A model generated the notes under the pieces. It saw nothing but the letters and a program-made list of their open reading frames with translations, was not told the origin of the DNA and made no database searches. Shown piece after piece: positions 6,647 through 9,505 of a stretch of 9,505 bases of DNA. The stretch lies in assembly GCA_041574955.1 (NCBI GenBank), contig JBFGNS010000158.1, forward strand, positions 1 to 9,505, given 5' to 3'. Position numbers and translations under genes: made by a program. Within the stretch, counting starts at the first letter, position 1, and each line of letters starts with the position of its first letter. This DNA comes from CALZJC01 sp041574955. GTDB taxonomy: Bacteria > Acidobacteriota > Thermoanaerobaculia > Multivoradales > JAHEKO01.

Positions 6647-7512
6647 CGAGTGCGGCGCGTTTCTCCTGCTGGTACGGGCGCCCCGGCCGTCGGGTTGCCC
6701 CGCCTGAGCCAGCGCCAGCCGGCGAACACCACCAGCAGCGCTCCCAGCAGGCAGACGATCGCTGGCCCGCTGGGCAGGTCCCAGCGGTACGATGCCAGCA
6801 GCCCCAGCGCGCTCGCCACCAGGCCGACCAGCCAGGCGAGGGCGATACGCGCCGGCCAGCGGTCGGCCGAGGCGAGGGCGATGATTGCCGGCGCCACCAG
6901 GTAGGCGAACACCATCAGGACGCCGGCGATCTCCACCGACAGTGTGATTACCAGGCCGAAGGTGACGTAGAACAGGAAGTCCCACCAGCGCACCCGCATG
7001 CCGGCCTCGAACGCCTCGGCCGGCCGCTCGGAAATGAGCGCGAACTGGCGACGGAACAGCCAGTGGCTGGCGCCCACCGCGGCGCACACCGCCAGCACCT
7101 TGACCACCGTCGGCCAGGTCACCCAGATGATGGCGCCGGCGAGCAGTTCCTTGATGTGCTCGGCGCCCTCGGGCGCGCGGTCGGCCACCAGGATGGTGGC
7201 GGCCGAGGCGATGACGTAGCTGATGCCGATGATCGCCTCCTGCGGCACCCGCTCGCGCCGCATGCGCGAGCCGGCGAACACCGCGGCACCGATCACCGCC
7301 GCGGAGAGCGAGAAGCCGAACGAGCCCCAGCTGCCCGGCTCGTGCCCGAAGTAGAAGGCGACGACGGCGCCGAGCGCCGCGATCTGGGCCAGCGCCAGGT
7401 CGACGAAGATGACCTGGCGCAGCAGCACGTGCAGGCCGAGGTAGCCGAGGATTCCGACCAGCACCAGGCAGGCGGCGAACGGCGCGGCGAGGAAACCGAT
7501 GACGTCGAGCAT
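6643..7512 (-). CDS. znuB: ZnuB-like zinc/manganese ABC transporter permease (ABC-3 family)
   Basis: This is the inner-membrane channel of a metal importer that takes metal from the periplasmic binding protein. The 289 residues hold eight or nine hydrophobic segments, roughly 8-28, 31-54, 65-81, 92-110, 124-148, 176-192, 194-214, 222-240 and 249-265. Family-like stretches include LGLHVLLRQVIFVDLALAQ near the N-terminus, VEIAGVLMVFAYLVAPAI (193-210) and YRWDLPSGP (242-250). The ATG at 7512 has an AGGAGG (7521-7526) eight bases upstream that overlaps the znuA stop by one base. Its own stop overlaps the vWA start. The matching ATPase (ZnuC) is not in the window and must lie upstream beyond 9505 or elsewhere. 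Zinc rather than manganese or iron is inferred from the neighbouring binding protein. Confidence 0.93.
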   Translation of the reverse strand: MLDVIGFLAAPFAACLVLVGILGYLGLHVLLRQVIFVDLALAQIAALGAVVAFYFGHEPGSWGSFGFSLSAAVIGAAVFAGSRMRRERVPQEAIIGISYVIASAATILVADRAPEGAEHIKELLAGAIIWVTWPTVVKVLAVCAAVGASHWLFRRQFALISERPAEAFEAGMRVRWWDFLFYVTFGLVITLSVEIAGVLMVFAYLVAPAIIALASADRWPARIALAWLVGLVASALGLLASYRWDLPSGPAIVCLLGALLVVFAGWRWLRRGNPTAGAPVPAGETRRTR

Positions 7513-7520
7513 ACTGTCGT

Positions 7521-7526
7521 CCTCCT
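7521..7526 (-). promoter_or_regulatory. Shine-Dalgarno of znuB overlapping the znuA stop codon
   Basis: The minus strand reads TGAGGAGG, then eight bases, then ATG. The final A of the znuA TGA is the first base of a full AGGAGG. It is the best ribosome site in the window and settles the permease start. Confidence 0.8.
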
Positions 7527-8554
7527 CAGCCGGCGAGCGCCGCCGCCAGCTGGTCGACCCACTGGTCGACCAGCCGGAAGTAGGCGCCGGCGTCGATCTC
7601 CGGTGGCCCGAGCGGCACCTGCACCGGCGCGCAGCCGGTGCGCTCGGCGATCAGGCGCACCTGCTGGCTGCTGAAGTAGCTGGCGGCCAACAGCACCCGG
7701 ATTCCCTCCTGCCGCACGCGGGCCACCAGGTCGTGGACGTGGCGGGCCGACGGCGGGATGCCGGGCTTGGGCTCCACGTAGTCGACGATCTCGAAGCCGA
7801 AGAGCTGCTCGAAGTAGACCCAGTTCTTGTGGTACGCCAGGATGCGCGCGCCGTCGAGCGGCCGCGCGCGCGCCATCCAGCCGCCCAGCCGCTCGCTGAG
7901 CGGCCGACCCTCGAGGCTCTGCCCGGCGAGCCAGTCGCGCAGCTTGCCCTGGCGCGCCAGCGGGTCGAGCACCTCGGAGCCCAGCAGCCGCACCAGCTCG
8001 GCGCCGTAGAGCGCCTCGTCGATCCGCCGGCGGAACGCCGCCAGGTTGGCCCGGTAGTCGGCGGCGCCCGCCGGATCGACTCGCTCGAGGCCGGCGGCGA
8101 TGTTGCCGGCGATGATCTTGGCGTTGATCGGGCTGGTGAAGATGTGCGGGTTGCCGTAGATGTGCACGTCGCCGGCCGAGCGGTCGGCCACCGCCGGTAC
8201 GTCGAGCAGCGGCACGCCCTCGCTGGCCGCCACGAAGCCCGGCTGGCCGTCGCGGATGCCGCGGTTGCCGGACTTGTCTACCAGCACCGGCGCCCACAGC
8301 TCGAGGTCGAGGCCGGTGGTTACGAACAGGTCGGCCTTCTTGAGCATCAGGGCGAACGACGGCTTGGGCTTGACGAAGTGGGCGTCCTCGTCGCCACGCG
8401 AGATCGAGCGTGCGGTCACCCGGTTGCCGCCTACGGCCTGGGCGATGGCGGCGTAGGCCGGCAGGGTGGTGACCACTTCGAGGGCGGCCGCTGGGACGGT
8501 CGCCAGAAAGAGCGGCGCGGCGAGCGCCGCGGCTGTTCGTGAGAACCGGTTCAT
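7526..8554 (-). CDS. znuA: ZnuA-like periplasmic metal-binding protein of an ABC importer
   Basis: A signal peptide is clear (residues 1-24, cleavage near AAALEVV). The mature protein has the cluster A-I (ZnuA/TroA) layout. H59 lies in DAHFVKPKPS, H137 in GNPHIFTSPINAK and H242 in AYHKNW, matching the three conserved metal-binding His. The long helix that joins the lobes is around 165-185. The acidic residue that often gives a fourth ligand in manganese binders is absent: the segment reads LLAASYFSSQQ (288-298). This favours zinc, as three-His sites do in known ZnuA proteins. The His-rich loop typical of many ZnuA is missing; H131 (DVHIYG) is the only extra His there. The start is fixed by GGGAGG (8562-8567), seven bases before the ATG. 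It delivers metal to the permease encoded 13 bases downstream. Confidence 0.93.
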   Translation of the reverse strand: MNRFSRTAAALAAPLFLATVPAAALEVVTTLPAYAAIAQAVGGNRVTARSISRGDEDAHFVKPKPSFALMLKKADLFVTTGLDLELWAPVLVDKSGNRGIRDGQPGFVAASEGVPLLDVPAVADRSAGDVHIYGNPHIFTSPINAKIIAGNIAAGLERVDPAGAADYRANLAAFRRRIDEALYGAELVRLLGSEVLDPLARQGKLRDWLAGQSLEGRPLSERLGGWMARARPLDGARILAYHKNWVYFEQLFGFEIVDYVEPKPGIPPSARHVHDLVARVRQEGIRVLLAASYFSSQQVRLIAERTGCAPVQVPLGPPEIDAGAYFRLVDQWVDQLAAALAG

Positions 8555-8561
8555 CGGCCCG

Positions 8562-8567
8562 CCTCCC
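8562..8567 (-). promoter_or_regulatory. Shine-Dalgarno of znuA overlapping the preceding stop codon
   Basis: The minus strand reads TAGGGAGG, then seven bases, then ATG. The last base of the barrel gene's TAG is the first G of GGGAGG. This fixes the znuA start and ties its translation to the upstream gene. Confidence 0.75.
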
Positions 8568-9505
8568 TAGTAGCTCTCGTGCTTGTGGGGGCCGGCGGCC
8601 CAGGTGAGCTGGAGCGCGAACCGGTTCTCGCTCTCGCCGGTCAGCCGGTCTTCGAGCCAGCCGTACTCGGCGCGCAGCCGCACGTACTCGCTCTGCCACC
8701 AGCTGAGGTAGGGCACCAGGCCGCGCAGCCGGCGCTCGGGCTCGAGCGGATCCTCCACCCAGTCGAAGCGCAGCCCGGCCCACAGGTTCTGTCGGAACAG
8801 GCCCTCGAGGTAGCTGTAGCCGCCCCACGCCTGCCGGCGCACGCCGGCGGCGTCGTCGCGCTCGGAGCGCAGCAGCTCGGTGCGCCAGGTCAGGGCGCGG
8901 TACTTGGCGCGTGACGGCGGCTGCCAGCTGAAGGTGACGTCGGTGCCTAGCACCCGGCTGTCGCCGCCGTCGGCGGTCTTGCCGGTGATGCCGGACAGGC
9001 CCCACTCGAAGTAGGTCGCGTCCGACAGCTCCCAGAAGTTCTTGAGCCGCGCCAGCACCGACAGGTCCTCGAACTCCTCGCCGGCGAACGCCTCCTCGTT
9101 CTCGCCGTCGGTGACCTGCAGCACGACCTCGTTGGCGGTCGCCCACGGCCGCGGCAGCAGCCAGGCGAACGACACCCCGGTCTGCGCCAGCCCCTCCTCT
9201 CCGAACACCGTCTGGTAGACGAGCGGATACTCGGTCTGCGGCAGGGCGTGGAGGTGCTGGCGGTTGAGCGGCCCGAAGCTCTGGCGGAACTTGCCGGCGG
9301 TCAGCGCCAGGCCGCCGGGCAGCGAGCTGTACATCACCCAGCCTTCCTCGATCTCGACGCCCTCGTCGCCGAAGGCGATCGTCCACCGCGTACGCGAGAA
9401 CGGGTCGAGCGCCGACTGCAGGTCGAGCTCGAACTCCTCGGCGGCAAACTCCTCGCGGCCGGAGTCGGACGCGCGACCGACGAAGATGCCGGTGAACGAG
9501 ATCTC
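8567..9505 (-). CDS. Outer-membrane beta-barrel protein, partial (N-terminus outside the window)
   Basis: The frame stays open from the window edge to TAG at 8567-8569, so 312 C-terminal residues are visible; the internal GTG at 9337 is not the true start. The sequence alternates polar and hydrophobic/aromatic residues in short strands joined by charged turns, as in porin-like barrels: SRTRWTIAFGDEGVEIEEGW, then GGLALTAGKFRQSFGPLNR, and near the end RFALQLTWAAG. The protein ends GPHKHESY, with a terminal aromatic residue as barrel proteins often have and two His nearby. The znuA gene begins 12 bases after the stop, so it probably serves metal passage across the outer membrane, or receives metal-regulated expression. 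No TonB box or plug can be judged because the N-terminus is missing. A general porin or an unrelated envelope barrel remains possible. Confidence 0.8.
   Translation of the reverse strand, partial: EISFTGIFVGRASDSGREEFAAEEFELDLQSALDPFSRTRWTIAFGDEGVEIEEGWVMYSSLPGGLALTAGKFRQSFGPLNRQHLHALPQTEYPLVYQTVFGEEGLAQTGVSFAWLLPRPWATANEVVLQVTDGENEEAFAGEEFEDLSVLARLKNFWELSDATYFEWGLSGITGKTADGGDSRVLGTDVTFSWQPPSRAKYRALTWRTELLRSERDDAAGVRRQAWGGYSYLEGLFRQNLWAGLRFDWVEDPLEPERRLRGLVPYLSWWQSEYVRLRAEYGWLEDRLTGESENRFALQLTWAAGPHKHESY

Noticed and set aside
6647..7087. N-terminal extension of the vWA protein up to 7087
   Set aside because: It would lie inside the znuB coding region in another frame and has no domain-like sequence. 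The ATG at 6646 gives the neat ATGA overlap.
7293..9386. 697-codon minus-strand open frame across znuB, znuA and the barrel gene
   Set aside because: It is Arg/Ala/Gly-rich and out of frame with three genes that carry clear family motifs; a shadow of GC-rich codon use.

Overview
The window is very GC-rich (line 2641-2700 has 53 G/C of 60) and comes from a Gram-negative bacterium. A bifunctional penicillin-binding protein and an outer-membrane beta-barrel point to a diderm. A PilZ domain like TIGR02266, a degenerate vWA protein of the 'VWFA-related' style and a short-loop ZnuA recall Acidobacteriota or Myxococcota. The phylum is inference from gene style only. No tRNA, rRNA, CRISPR array or mobile element was seen.

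Layout, plus strand: bases 1-36 look like the last codons of an upstream gene. An unrecognised 179-residue protein (67-606) follows and ends in a strong hairpin at 611-645. Next comes a class A penicillin-binding protein of the PBP1b type (706-2916) with complete glycosyltransferase and transpeptidase motifs. It meets the minus-strand genes convergently across a 66-bp gap that holds inverted repeats.

Layout, minus strand (read from 9505 down to 2983): a partial outer-membrane barrel (8567 to the edge), a ZnuA-like metal-binding protein (7526-8554), a ZnuB-like permease (6643-7512), a degenerate vWA protein (5306-6646) and an SH3-gluzincin metallopeptidase (4059-5309). The five are packed as one operon. 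The first two junctions have a Shine-Dalgarno that overlaps the preceding stop codon by one base. The last two are 4-base stop/start overlaps (ATGA and GTGA). A separate membrane PilZ protein (2983-4008) follows, with its own perfect TATAAT only 9 bases before its ATG.

The most interesting unit is the five-gene block. It links a predicted route for zinc or a related divalent metal (outer membrane, periplasm, inner membrane) to a MIDAS-less vWA protein and a secreted HExxH peptidase by translational coupling. The ATPase that the importer needs is not in the window. A functional link between metal uptake and the last two proteins is a hypothesis from gene order.
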